A DNA stretch of 53,732 nt from Zygnema cylindricum (lineage: Eukaryota; Streptophyta; Zygnematophyceae; Zygnematales; Zygnemataceae): NCBI GenBank assembly GCA_037447655.1, contig JBBHKE010002896.1:64001-117732 (forward strand). Direction: 5' to 3'. Of this stretch, positions 11,201 to 22,974 are shown piece after piece. Position 1 is the first letter of the stretch. The number at the start of each line of letters is the position of its first letter. A program made the position numbers and the translations under genes. Below the pieces are notes generated by a model. That model made no database searches. It was given only the letters and a program-made list of their open reading frames with translations, and had not been told where the DNA came from.

Positions 11201-12492
11201 AATAAACAATACATCGGAGAGTGTTACTATGGATGTCTTTCCTTCTACTAACAATTTCAAATCTACCGATCTTACAAGAGTAGTGGTGACTATCCTCCCA
11301 TCCGCGTACTCTATCTCTACGGTGGGAATCTTCCTTATCTTAGTGAACAGGTGCCTATCCTTACACATGTGCATGGAGGCACCCGAATCTACAATCCAGC
11401 CTGCTTCACCTTTTTATCCACTGTAAGCATATTTCAACCTTCGTGGAATTTCGACCTCGTTTTTCGCCTCCAACTCCTCATCCAAAAGGAGCTCATCGTC
11501 CTCGTCCTCGGATTCCGCCTCATGTACATGTGTCACAAGGGCCTTTTTCTTTCCCCTCGGGGTACTACCAGTCTGCCCCTCCTTTAACCAAAGCTCGGTT
11601 ACCTTAGTGCACTCTGCCATATAGTGCCAAGGTTTCTTACAAAAATGACATAAACCTTTGGGAGCCCTTGGTCCAAACTCGTCAGTCAGATTTTTCTACT
11701 CCCTCCCCCCATAGTTTTCGACCGATTTCCGGGAATCCTTGTTCCTCCAATCGGTCGCAGTTGCCAAGGCTTGGCCACTCTTTCCTCCCTTCGGATCTCA
11801 ATCGTATTCTCCCGAACGAGAATCAACCCTACCACTGAGTTCCATATCCACCTTGAGTCCGGCAAGTCTTGCACACGGTTGACTATGTTCTCGAACTCAT
11901 CGGGTAACTTCATCAGTAAACAGTTAACTTTTTCTTTTTCACTAAAATCTTTCATCGCACTCTCTAGCTCCATGAAGAGTGTAGCAAGCTCATTGCAAAA
12001 ATCCAACATCTTCCCCCCTTTATATACATACTCCTTAACTTTGTGATCAGCCAACTGTTGTTGCTGAATCTTACCACTTCAGTACATCTCTATGAGATTC
12101 ATCCAAAGATCGGATGCCCTTTCTATCTGCAAATGAGGACATGCAAGTCCTTGAGTGAGATGGCGTAGGATGAAGTGCTTTGCCGCCATATTGTTGAAGT
12201 CCTAGGTTTCAGTATCATTCTCCTCGTTCCTCGGAATAGGTGACATGAATGCCGAACCAGTTGCTATTGGTGTGGTCGCCTCCTTCTCCTTTCCTTTATC
12301 CACCACCTCTCCTTCGTTTGTTTCCTTTGTTGAAGGTGGATCCTCTTTCCTGGTGAATCTGCTTCCTCCAAACCCTGGAGGGATTCCAAGACTTGATGGA
12401 CGCCCCAACCATCCACTCACTATCCCCCAAAACCTTTTTTCGCATAGAGCTCCTATCATCATACTTTCCCAGTATATGAAGCCAGTTCCATT
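8292..12492 (-). pseudogene. Copia gag-pol polyprotein of element 2, near complete but broken
   Basis: Domains on minus: gag with copia N-terminus (12490-11690); CCHC knuckle CHFCKKPWHYMAEC (about 11670-11625), intact; acidic linker; protease DSGAS (about 11390); integrase HHCC (WHKRLGHVN to CSGC, intact) and DDE (HTDIWG, RSDNGG, NGVAE) in 11374-10247; linker (10143-9877); RT with QMDIKTAFLHGE and YVDD (9182-9171); RNase H with WSDASYGD, STMEAEY and FCDNQAA, ending at 8292. Lesions: stops at two gag sites around 12205 (Trp site) and 12085, a stop before protease near 11405, a one-base insertion near 10253, a stop near 9890, TGA-TAG near 9732, and a one-base insertion near 9256. Catalytic residues mostly survive, so decay is recent relative to element 1. 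The N-terminus is lost in the gap. Confidence 0.9.
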
Positions 12493-12502
12493 NNNNNNNN
12501 NN
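12493..12502. other. Assembly gap (10 N)
   Basis: Separates element 2 gag from LTR-B. The 5' LTR of element 2 and the continuation of element 1 are missing here, so this join cannot be trusted to be short. Confidence 1.
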
Positions 12503-13159
12503 CGCATGCATTGGGCTTATGAAGCACTGAACAGTTTTACTTATCTTGATGAAATTCAAAAGGTTTGTAAATATTTGCAACAATGTTTTGCCCTATGTGT
12601 ATTAGGTCTTAGTGTAGATCTATTCATTTTGACAAGTCACGAAGTATTCGGGTTACGTACGCCTGGTATGCCTTCTTACAGTTAATAGTAAGCTCTAGTG
12701 TATATTTGTAGGACATAGTCATTTTTAGATTTAGGAACTTTTGGGACAAAACTGTTTTGCTTCTTTTTGGTTATTTCATCTGAGAATTGCTCTCGGTTGT
12801 ATTGGCAAAATTATCTGAAATTTTGCATGTAAGTTCCTCTTTGTATTGGAAATTTTGGGGCAAATTTGCAGACATATTGTGTGTCTGCTTAGGACTTCAT
12901 TGTGAAGTTGGTCATATTTATCAAAGTTCTGGCAAGCTATTTTTCTGCAACTTTGACTGGGTGATGTGGGAATTATGGTTGGTATAACTATATGAAAATT
13001 TTTGGGAATACTTAATGGCCTAGGAACAATTTGATTGTGTAGTTTAAGCTTGGTTTGGTAATTCTGTAGAATTCTGAGTGGAATCAAAGTAGGCTGTTTT
13101 GGGTTAGTCTGTGGTGCTTCCGAGGGTACATTCATGGCTGAAAATGGCTATGAACAACA
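12503..13159 (+). repeat. 3' part of an LTR-B copy, truncated by the gap
   Basis: The last 80 bp (TCTGTGGTGCTTCCGAGG, then ATGGCTGAAAATGG and GAACAACA) match the ends of the LTRs at 33553 and 39495. The body is too diverged for me to align by eye. The LTR ends at 13159 and satellite starts at the next base in mid-unit, so this was an insertion into the array. No gene recognised; one short open frame at 12503-12685 has no known domain. Confidence 0.6.
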
Positions 13160-16100
13160 TAATTTAGGTAACAATTCCAGTTAGCGCTAACATTCTATGT
13201 AATTAAGATAACAATTCCTATAAGCGCTAACAGTTTGTGTAAGTTAAGTAACATTTCCTGTTAGCTCTAACAGTTTGTGTAATTTAGATACCAATTTTTG
13301 TTAGCGCTATCAGTTTGTGTAAGTTAGGTAACAATTCCTGTTAGCGTTTACAGTTTGTGTAATTTAAATAACACTACTTGTTAGCGCTTATATTTTGTGT
13401 AAGTTAGGTAACAATTTCTATTAGCGCAAACAATTTGTGTAATTTAGATAACAATTTCTGTTAGAGCTAACAGTTTGTGTAAGTTTGGTAACAAATCCTG
13501 TTAGCGCTAACAGTTTGTGTCATTAAGATTAAAATTCTTGTTAACATTAACATTTTGAGAAAATTAGGTAACAACTCAAATTAGTGCTAACATGTGTAAA
13601 TTAGGTAACATTTCCTTTTAGCGCTAATAGTTTGTGTAAGTTAGGTCACAATTCCTATTAACGCTTACAATTTGTGAAAGTTAGGTAACTAATCCTCTTA
13701 GCGCTAACAATTTGTGTAATTTAGATAACAATTCCGGTTAGCGCTAACTTTTTGTGTAAGTTACGTAACAATTCTTGTTAGCTCTAATAGTTTGTGTAAT
13801 TTAGATAACAATTCTTGTTATCGCTAACAATTAATGTAAATAAGGTGACAATTTGCGTAAGTGCTAACAGTTCGTGTAATTAGATAACAAATCCTGTTAG
13901 CGCTTGTATTTTGTGTAAGTTAGGTAACATTTTCTTTTACCACTAACAGTTTGTGTAAGTAAGGTAGCAAATCCTGTTAAGGCGAACAGTTTGTGTAAAA
14001 TAGGTAACAAATCCTGTTAGCTCTAGCAATTTGTGTAAGTCAAGTAACAATTTATGTTCGCGCTAACATTTTGTGTTAGCTAGGTAACAATTTATATTAG
14101 CGCTAACAATTAATGTTATTCAGAAAACAATTTTTGTTAGCGCTAACAATTTGTGTAAGTTAGGTAACAATTCATGTTAGTGCTAATAGTTTGTGTAAGT
14201 TAGGTACCAATTCCTGTTAGCGCTAAGCGTTAATAGTTTGTGTAATTTAGATAACAATTCTTGTTAACGCTAATAGTTTGTGTAAGTTAGGTAAGAATTC
14301 TTGTTAGCACTAAAAATTTGTGTAATTTAGATAACAATTATTGTTAGCGCTAACAGTTTGTGTAAGTTAGATAACAATAATTGTTGACGCTAAAAGTTTG
14401 TGTAATTTACATAACAATTCTTGTTAGCGCTAACAATTTTTGTAATTTAGGTAACAATTATTGTTAACGCTAATAGTTTGTGTAAGTTAGGTAAGAATTC
14501 TTGTTAGCACTAACAATATGTGTAATATAGATAACAATTATTGTTAGCGCTAACAGTTTGTGTAAGTTAGATAACAATAATTGTTAACGCTAAAAGTTTG
14601 TGTAATTTACATAACAATTTTTGTTAGCGCTAACACTTGGAGTAATTTAGATAAGAAGTCTTGTAAGCGCTATTAGCTTGTGTAATTTCGATAACAATTA
14701 TTGTTAGCCCTAATAGTGTGTGTAAGTTAGGTAACAATTCTTATTAGCACTGACTGTTTGTGTAATTCTAATAACAATTTTTGTTAGCGTTAACAATTTG
14801 TGTAATTTGGATATCAATTTTTGTTAGTGCTAACAATTTGTGTAAGTAAGGTAAAAATTATTATTTGTGCTAACAGTTTGTGTAATTTCGATAACAATCA
14901 TTGTTAGTCCTAACAGTGTGTGTAAGTTAAGTAACAATTCATATTAGCACTGAGTGTTTGTGTAATTGTAATAACAATTTTTGTTAGCGCTAACAATTTG
15001 TGTAATTTAGATATCAATTCTTGTTAGCGCTAACAATTTGTGTTGGTTAGGTAAAAACTATTGTTTGCGCTAACAGTTTGTGGAAGTTAGGTAACAATTC
15101 TTGTTAGCGCTAACAATTTGTGTAATTTAGGTAACAATTCATGTAAGCGCTAACAGTTTGTGTAAGTTAGGTATAATTCTTGTTAGCGCTTACAGTTTGT
15201 GTAATTTAGATAACAATTTTTGTTACCGCTAACAGTTTGTGTAAGTTAGGTAACAATTCTTGTTAGTGCTAACAGTTTGTGTAATTTATGTTAGAATACT
15301 TGTTAGGGCTAACAGTTTGTGTAATTTAGATAACAATTCTTGTTAGCGCTAACAGTTTGTGTAATTTAGATAACAATTCTTGTTAGCGCTAACAATTTGT
15401 GTAAGTTAGGTCACAATTATTGTTAACGTTTATAGTTTGTGTAAGTTAGGAAACAATTTTTGTAATCGCTAACAGTTTGTGTAAGTTAGGTAACAATTAT
15501 TGTTAGCCCTAACAGTTTGTGTAATTTAGATAACATTTCTTGTTAGCGCTAAAAGTTTGTGTAATTTAGATAACAATTCTTCTTAGCACTAACAGTTTGT
15601 ATAAGTTAGGTGACAATTCTTGTTAGCGTTAAACAGTTTGGGTAATTTAGATAACAATTCTTATTAGCGCTAACAGTTTGTGTAATTTAGATAACAATTC
15701 TTGTTAGCGCTAACAATTTGTGCAAAATTAGGTAACAATTCTTGTTAGCGCTAACAGTTTGTGTAATTTAGATAACAATTTTGTTTAGCGCTAACAGTTT
15801 GTGTAAGTTGGATAACAATTCTGTTTAGCGCTAACAGTTTGTGTAAGTTAGGTAACAATTACTGTTAGGGTTACAGTTTGTGTAAGTTAGGTAACAATAC
15901 TTGTGTGCACTAATAGTTTGTGTAAGTAAGGTAACAGTTCTCGTTAGCGCTAAGAGTTTGTGTAATTTAGATTAGAATTCTTGTAAGCGCTAACAGTTTG
16001 TGCAAGTTAGGAAACAATTCTTGTTAGCTCTATTAGTTTGTGTAGGTTAGGTTATTATTTGTGTTAGCGCTAACAGTTTGTATAAGTTAGGTAACAATTC

Positions 16101-19100
16101 CCGTTAGCGCTAACATTTTGTGTAATTTAGATTACAATTTTTGTTAGCCCTAATAGTTTGTCTAATTTAGATAACAATTCTTGTTAGCGCTAATAGTTTG
16201 TGTAATTTAGATATTATCTCTTGTTAGCGCTAGCAGTTTGTGTAAGTTAGGTAACAATACTTGTTAGCGCTAAAAGTTTGTATAAGTTAGGTAACAATTC
16301 CCGTTAGAGCTAGCATTTTGTGTAATTTAGGTTTCAATTTTTGTTAGCGTTAACAGTTTGTGTAAGTTAGGTTACAATTCTTGTTAGGGCTAACAATTTG
16401 TGTAAGTTAGGCAACATTTCTTGTTAACGCTAACAATTTATGTATAATTTAGGAAACAATTATTGTTAGCGCTATTAGTTTGTGTAAGTTAGGTAACATA
16501 TCATGTTAGCGCAAACTGTTTGTGTAATTTAGATTTCAATTTTTGTTAGCGCTAAGAGTTTTTGTAAATTAGGTAACAATTTTTTTTAGCACTTACAGTT
16601 TGTGTAATTTAGATAACAATATTTGTTAGCGCTAATTGTTTGTGTAAGATAGGTAACAATTTTTAATAGCGCTAACAGTTTGTGCAAATTAGATAACAAT
16701 TTTTGTTAGCGCCAATTGTTTGTGTAAGTTAGGTAAAAATTCCTATTAGCGCAAACAATTTGTGTAATTTAGGTAACAATATTTGTTAGCGCTAACAGTT
16801 TGTATAAGTTAGGTAACAATTATTGTTAGTGTTAACAGTTTGTGAAAGTTAGGCAACAATACTTGTTAGCGCTAACAGTTTGTGTAATTTAGATAACAAT
16901 TATTGTTAGCGCTAATAATTTGTGTAAGTTAGGTAATAATTTTTGTTAGCTAACAACTTGTGTAAGTTAGGTCACAATTCTAGTTGGCGCTTATAGTTTG
17001 TGTACTTTAGGTAACAATTCTTGTTAGCACTAACACTTTGTGTAATTTAGATATAATTCTTGTTAGCGCAAACAGTTTGTGTAAGTTAGGTAACAATTCT
17101 TGTTAGCGCTAACAGTTTGTGTAATTTAGATAACAATTTTTGTCATCGGTAACACTTTGTGTAATTTAGATAACAATTATTGTTAGCGCTAACAGTTTGT
17201 GTAATTTAGATAACAATTATTGTTAGCGCTAATAGTTTGTGTAATTTAGAAAACAATACTTGTTAGCTCCAACAGTTTGTGTAAGGTAGGTAACAATACT
17301 TGTTAGCACTAAAAGTTTGTGTAATTTAGATAACAAATCTTGTTACTGCTAACACTTTGTGTAAGTTAGGTGACAATTCTAGTTAGCCCTAAAAGTGTGT
17401 ATAAGTTAGGTAACAATTGTTGTTAGTGTTAACAGTTTGTGTAAGTTAGGTAACAAATCTTGTTAGAGCTAATAGTTTGTGTAAGTTAGGTGACAATACT
17501 TGTTAGGGCTAATATTTTGTGTAAGTTCGATAACAATTCCCGTTAGCGCTAACATTTTGTGTAATTTAGATTACAATTTATGTTAGCCCTAACAGTTTGT
17601 CTAATTTAGATAACAATTCTTGTTAGCGCTAATAGTTTGTGTAATTTAGATAACATCTCTTTTTAGCGCTAGCAGTTTGTGTAAGTTAGGTAACAATACT
17701 TGTTAGCGCTAAAAGTTTGTCTAAGTTAGGTAACAATTCCCGATAGCGCTTGCAATTTGTGTAATTTAGGTTTCAATTTTTGTTAGCGTTAACAGTTTTT
17801 GTAATTTAGGAAACAATTTTTGATAGCGTTAACAGTTTGTGTAAGTTAGGTTACAATTCTTGTTAGGGCTAACAATTTGTGTAAGTTAGGCAACAATTCT
17901 TGTTAACGCTAACAATTGATGTATATTAGGTGACAATTTTTGTTAGCGGTAAGAATTTGTGTAAGTTAGGTAACAATTCGTGTAAGCCCTAACAGTTTGT
18001 GTAATTTAGATAACAATTCTTGCTAGCGCTAACAATTTTGTGTAATTAAGATAACAATTCTTGTTAACGCTAACAGTTTGTATAAGCTAGGTAACAATTT
18101 TTGTTAGGGCTAACAGTTTATGTTATTTAGATAACAATTTTTTTTAGCGCTAACAATTTGTATAAGCTAGGTAACAATTTGTGTTAGCGCTAACAATTTG
18201 TGTAAGTTAGGTATAATTCTTGTTAGCGCTTACAATTTGTGTAATTTAGATATCAATTTTTGTTAGCGCTAACAGTTTGTATAAGCTAGGTAATAATTCA
18301 TGAAAGCGCTAATAGTTTGTGTAAGTTAGGAATAATTCTTGTTAGCGCTTACACTTTGTGTATTTTAGATAACAATTTTTGTTACCGCTAACAGTTTGTG
18401 TAAGTTAGGTAACAATTCTTGTTAGTGCTAACAGTTTGTGTAATTTATGTTAGAATACTTGTTAGGGCTAACAGTTTGTGTAATTTAGATAACAATTCTT
18501 GTTTGCGCTAACAGTTTGTGTAGTTTAGATAACAATTCTTGTTAGCGCTAACAATTAGTGTAAGTTAGGTCACAATTAATGTTAAAGTTTATAGTTTGTG
18601 TAAGTAAGGTAACAATTTTTGTAATCGCTAACAGTTTGTGTAAGTTAGGTAACAATTATTGTTAGCCCTAACAGTTTGTGTAATTTAGATAACAATTCTT
18701 GTTAGCGCTAATAGTTTGTGTAATTTAGATAACAATTCTTGTTACTGCTAACACTTTGTGTAAGTTAGGTGACAATTCTAGTTAGCCCTAAAAGTTTGTG
18801 TAAGTTAGGTAACAATTGTTGTTAGTGTTAACAGTTTGTGTAAGTTAGGTAACAAATCCTGTTAGAGCTAATAGTTTGTGTAAGTTAGGTAACAATTCTG
18901 GTTAGCGCTACCATTTTGTGTAAGTTAGGTAACAATTGTGGTTAGCGCTAACATTTTGTGTAAGTTAGGTAACAATTCTGGTTAGAGCTAACAGTTAGTG
19001 TAGGTTAGGTAACAATAGTTGTTAGCGCTAACAGTTTGTGTAATTTAGATAACAATTATTGTTAGCGCTAACAATTTGTGTAATTAAGGTAATAATTATT

Positions 19101-22100
19101 GTTAGCCCTAACATTTTGTGTAAGTTAGATGATAATTCTTGTAAGCCCTAACCGTTTGTGTAATTTAGATAACAATTCTTGTTAGCACTAGCATTTTGTG
19201 TAATTAAGAAAACAATTCTTGTTAGCGCTAACAGTTTGTGTAATTTAGATAAAAATTCTTGTTAGCACTAGCATTTTGTGTAATTAAGATAATAATACTT
19301 GTTAGCGGTATCAGTTTGTGTTATTTAGATAACAATTCTTGTAAGCGCTAACAGTTTCTGTAATTTAGATAACAATTCTTGTTAGCGCAACAGTTTGTGT
19401 TATTTAGATAACAATTCTTGTTAGCGCTAACAGTTTGTGTAAATTAGGTAACATTTCCTGTTAAGACTAATAGTTTGTGTCAGTTAGGTTACAGTTCACG
19501 TTAGTGCTAACAGTTTGTGTAATTTAGATATCAATTCTTCTAAGCGCTAACATTTTGTATAAGTTAGGTAACAATTCTTGTTAGCGCTAATAGTTTGTGT
19601 AAGTTAGGTAACAATTATTGTTAGCCCTAACTGTTTGTGTAATTTAGATAACATTTCTTGTTAGCGCTAAAAGTTTGTGTAATTTAGATAACAATTCTTC
19701 TTAGCGCTAATAGTTTGTATAAGTTAGGTGACAATTCTTGTTTGCGTTAAACAGTTTGTGTAAGTTGGATAAGAATTTTGTTTAGCGCTAACAGTTTGTG
19801 TAAGTTAGGTAACAATTACTGTTTGGGTTACAATTTGTGTAAGTTAGGTAACAATACTTGTGTGCACTAATTGAAACCTAAATTACACAAAATTAGGTAA
19901 CAGTTCTCGTTAGCGCTAAGAGTTTGTGTAATTTAGATTAGAATTCTTGTAAGCGCTAACAGTTTGTGCAAGTTAGGAAACAATTCTTGTTAGCTCTATT
20001 AGTTCTTGTAGGTTAGGTTACCATTTCTGTTAGCGCTAACAGTTTGTATAAGTTAGGTAACAATTCCCGTTAGCGCTAACACTTTGTGTAATTTAGATTA
20101 CAATTTTTGTTAGCCCTAACACTTTTTCTAATTTAGATAACAATTCTTGTTAGCGCTAACAGTTTGTGTAATTTAGATAACAATTCTTGTTAGCGCTAAT
20201 AATTTGTGTAAGAAAGGTCATAATTGTTGTTAGCGCTAACAGTTTGTGTAAGTTGGATAACAATTCTGTTTAGCGCTAACAGTTTGTGTAAGTTAGGTAA
20301 CAATTACTGTTAGGGTTACAGTTTGTGTAAGGTAACAGTTCTCGTTAGCGCTAAGAGTTTGTGTAATTTAGATTAGAATTCTTGAAAGCGCTAACAGTTT
20401 GTGCAAGTTAGGAAACAATTCTTGTTAGCTCTATTAGTTTGTGTAGGTAAGGTTACCATTTCTGTTAGCGCTAACAGTTTGTATAAGTTAGGTAACAATT
20501 CCCGTTAGCGCTAACATTTTGTGTAATATAGATTACAATTTTTGTTAGCCCTAACAGTTTTTCTAATTTAGATAACAATTCTTGTTAGCGCTAATAGTTT
20601 GTGTAATTTAGATAACATCTCTTGTTAGCGCTAGCAGTTTGTGTAAGTTAGGTAACAATACTTGTTAGCGCTAAAAGTTTGTATAAGTTAGGTAACAATT
20701 CCCGTTAGCGCTAGCATTTTGTGTAATTTAGGTTTCAATTTTTGTTAGCGTTAACGGTTTTTGTAATTTAGGAAACAATTTTTGATAGCGCTAACAGTTT
20801 GTGTAAGTTAGGTTACAATTCTTGTTACGGCTAACAATTTGTGTAAGTTAGGCAACAATTCTTGTTAACGCTAACAATTTATGTATATTAGGTGACAATT
20901 TTTGTTAGCGGTAAGAGTTTGTGTAAGTTAGGTTTTAATTCGTGTTAGCCCTAACAGTTTGTGTAATTTAGATAACAATTCTTGCTAGCGCTAACAATTT
21001 TGTGTAATTAAGATAACAATTATTGTTAACGCTAACAGTTTTTATAAGCTAGGTAACAATTTTTGTTAGCGCTAACAGTTTATGTTATTTAGATAACATT
21101 TTTTTTTAGCGCTAACAATTTGTATAAGCTAGGTAACAATTCGTGTTAGCGCTAATAGTTTGTGTAAGTTAGGTATAATTCTTGTTAGCTCTTACAATTT
21201 GTGTAATTTAGATATCAATTTTTGTTACCGCTAACAGTTTGTGTAAGTTAGGTAACAATTCTTGTTAGTGCTAACAGTTTGTGTAATTTATGTTAGAATA
21301 CTTGTTGGGGCTAACAGTGTGTGTAATTTAGATAACAATTTTTGTTACCGCTAACAATTTGTGTAAGTTATGTCACAATTATTGTTAATGTTTATAGTTT
21401 GTGTAAGTTAGGTAACAATTCTTGTTAGCGCTAATAGTTTGTGTAAGTTAGGTAACAATTATTGTTAGCCCTAACAGTTTGTGTAATTTAGATAACATTT
21501 CTTGTTAGCGTTAAAAGTTTGTGTAATTTAGATAACAATTCTTCTTAGCGCTAACAGTTTGTATAAGTTAGGTGACGATTCTTGTAAGCGTTAAATAGTT
21601 CAGGTAATTTAGATAACAATTCTTATTAGCGCTAACAGTTTGTGTAATTTAGATAACAATTCTTGTTAGCGCTAACAATTTGTGCAAAATTAGGTAACAA
21701 TTCTTGTAAGCGCTAACACTTTGTGTAATTTAGATAACAATTCTTGTTAGTGCAACAGTTTGTGTTATTTAGATAACAATTCTTGTTAGCGCTAACAGTT
21801 TGTGTAAATTAGGTAACATTTCTTGTTAAGACTAACACTTTGTGTAAGTTAGGTTACAGTTCACGTTAGTGCTAACAATTTGTGTAATTTAGATATCAAT
21901 TCTTCTATGCGCTAACATTTTGAGTAAGTTAGGTAACAATTCCCGTTAGCGCTAACAGTTTGTGTAATTTAGATATCAATTTTTGTTAGCGCTAAGAGTT
22001 TTTGTAAGTTAGGTAACAATTTTTTTTAGCGCTAACAGTTTGTGTAATTTAGATAACAATTTTTGGTAGGGCTAAATGTTTGTATAATTAAGGTAACAAT

Positions 22101-22879
22101 TATTGGTAGCGCTTACAGTTTGTGTAAGTAAGGTAACAAATTTTGTTAGCGCTAACAGTTTGTGTAAGTTAGGTAACAATTCTTGTTAGCGCTAACAGTT
22201 TGTGTAATATTGATAACAATTCTTGTTAGCGTTATCTGTTTGTATTAGTTAGGTAACAATTCTTGTTAGCGCTAACAGTTTCTGCAATTTAGGTCACAAT
22301 ACTTGTTAGCGCTAACAGTTTGTGTACTTTAGGTAACAATTCCTGTAGCGCAAATAGTTTGTGTAATTTAGATTACAATTCTTGTTAGCACTAACAGTTT
22401 GTGTAAGTTAGGTAACAATTTTTGTTAGCGCTAATAGTTTGTGTAATTTTGATAAGAATTCTTGTTAGTGCTAACTGTTTGTATAAGTTAGGTAACAAAT
22501 TTTGTTAGCGCTAATAGTTTGTGTAAGTTAGGTAACAATTGATCTTAGCGCTAACAGTTTGTGTAAGATAGGTCAAAATGCTTGTAAGCGCTAACAGTTT
22601 TTGTAATTTAGATAACCATTTTCCTTAGCGCTAACAGTTTGTGTAAGTTAGGTAACAATTCTTGTTAGCGTTAACAGTTTTTGAAAGTTAGGTAACAATT
22701 GTTCTTAGCGCTAACAGTTTGTGTAATTTAGAAAAGAATTTTTGTTAGCGCTAACAGTATTTGTAAGTTAGATAATATTTCTTGTTAGAGCTAATAGTTT
22801 GTATTAGATATGTAACAATTTTTGTTAGCGCTAACATTTTGTATATGTAGGTAATAATTATTGTTAACGCTCTCAGTTT
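13160..22879. repeat. Satellite array, type A, 40-bp unit, about 243 units
   Basis: Head-to-tail units of 40 bp, all in one orientation except a micro-inversion near 19870. Each unit has the perfect palindrome GTTAGCGCTAAC (often 14 bp, TGTTAGCGCTAACA), then AGTTTGTGTAA, then a segment in two versions (TTTAGATAAC or GTTAGGTAAC), then AATTCTT. The 9720-bp length is 243 x 40, though indels exist. Units at 13160-14000 are the most diverged, as expected at an array edge. Blocks recur at 2.8-3.2 kb spacing. No coding potential. Centromeric or pericentromeric role is inference. Confidence 0.97.
19870..19893 (-). repeat. Micro-inversion inside the satellite
   Basis: TTGAAACCTAAATTACACAA reads as the reverse complement of a satellite segment of the GTGTAATTTAGGTTTCAA type (present near 16320, 17760 and 20724). 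Normal orientation resumes at TTAGGTAACAG. It is the only inverted satellite piece I found. Confidence 0.85.
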
Positions 22880-22889
22880 NNNNNNNNNN
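22880..22889. other. Assembly gap (10 N)
   Basis: Lies between type A satellite and a 12-C run (22890-22901). Any 3' LTR of the minus-strand element to the right would be in this gap. Confidence 1.
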
Positions 22890-22901
22890 CCCCCCCCCCC
22901 C
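22890..22901 (-). other. Possible polypurine tract (12 G on minus)
   Basis: GGAAGG followed by a G run on minus, at the downstream end of the gag-like frame. Expected place of a polypurine tract before a 3' LTR, but the LTR itself is not seen. A homopolymer that stopped assembly is equally possible. Confidence 0.35.
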
Positions 22902-22920
22902 TTCCTTGTTGTTGGCCTCC

Positions 22921-22974
22921 TTGGTCGTCTAAGGGGGTAAAGCAGCTTTGATCGTCTAAGGGAGTAAAGCAACG
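22921..22974. repeat. 27-bp tandem duplicate
   Basis: Two adjacent 27-bp units sharing TCGTCTAAGGG and GTAAAGCA, with four differences. Confidence 0.85.

Larger units (their letters stand above)
7107..12492 (-). mobile_element. Copia element 2, inserted in element 1, minus strand
   Basis: Read on minus: gag (12492-11400), protease, integrase, RT, RNase H (to 8292), polypurine tract (8184-8174), 3' LTR (8173-7107). The LTR end abuts element 1 integrase after ATGGG (7102-7106), the candidate target duplication. The 5' LTR and the other target copy fall in or beyond the gap at 12493. The gag-pol is better preserved than in element 1, so element 2 is the younger insertion, as nesting requires. 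Confidence 0.85.

Noticed and set aside
12503-12685. Host-gene exon right of the first gap
   Set aside because: The open frame starts in the Ns, has no recognised domain and leads into LTR-B sequence.
13160-22879. CRISPR-like array
   Set aside because: Units are contiguous 40-bp monomers with no unique spacers and no cas genes, in a eukaryotic setting.
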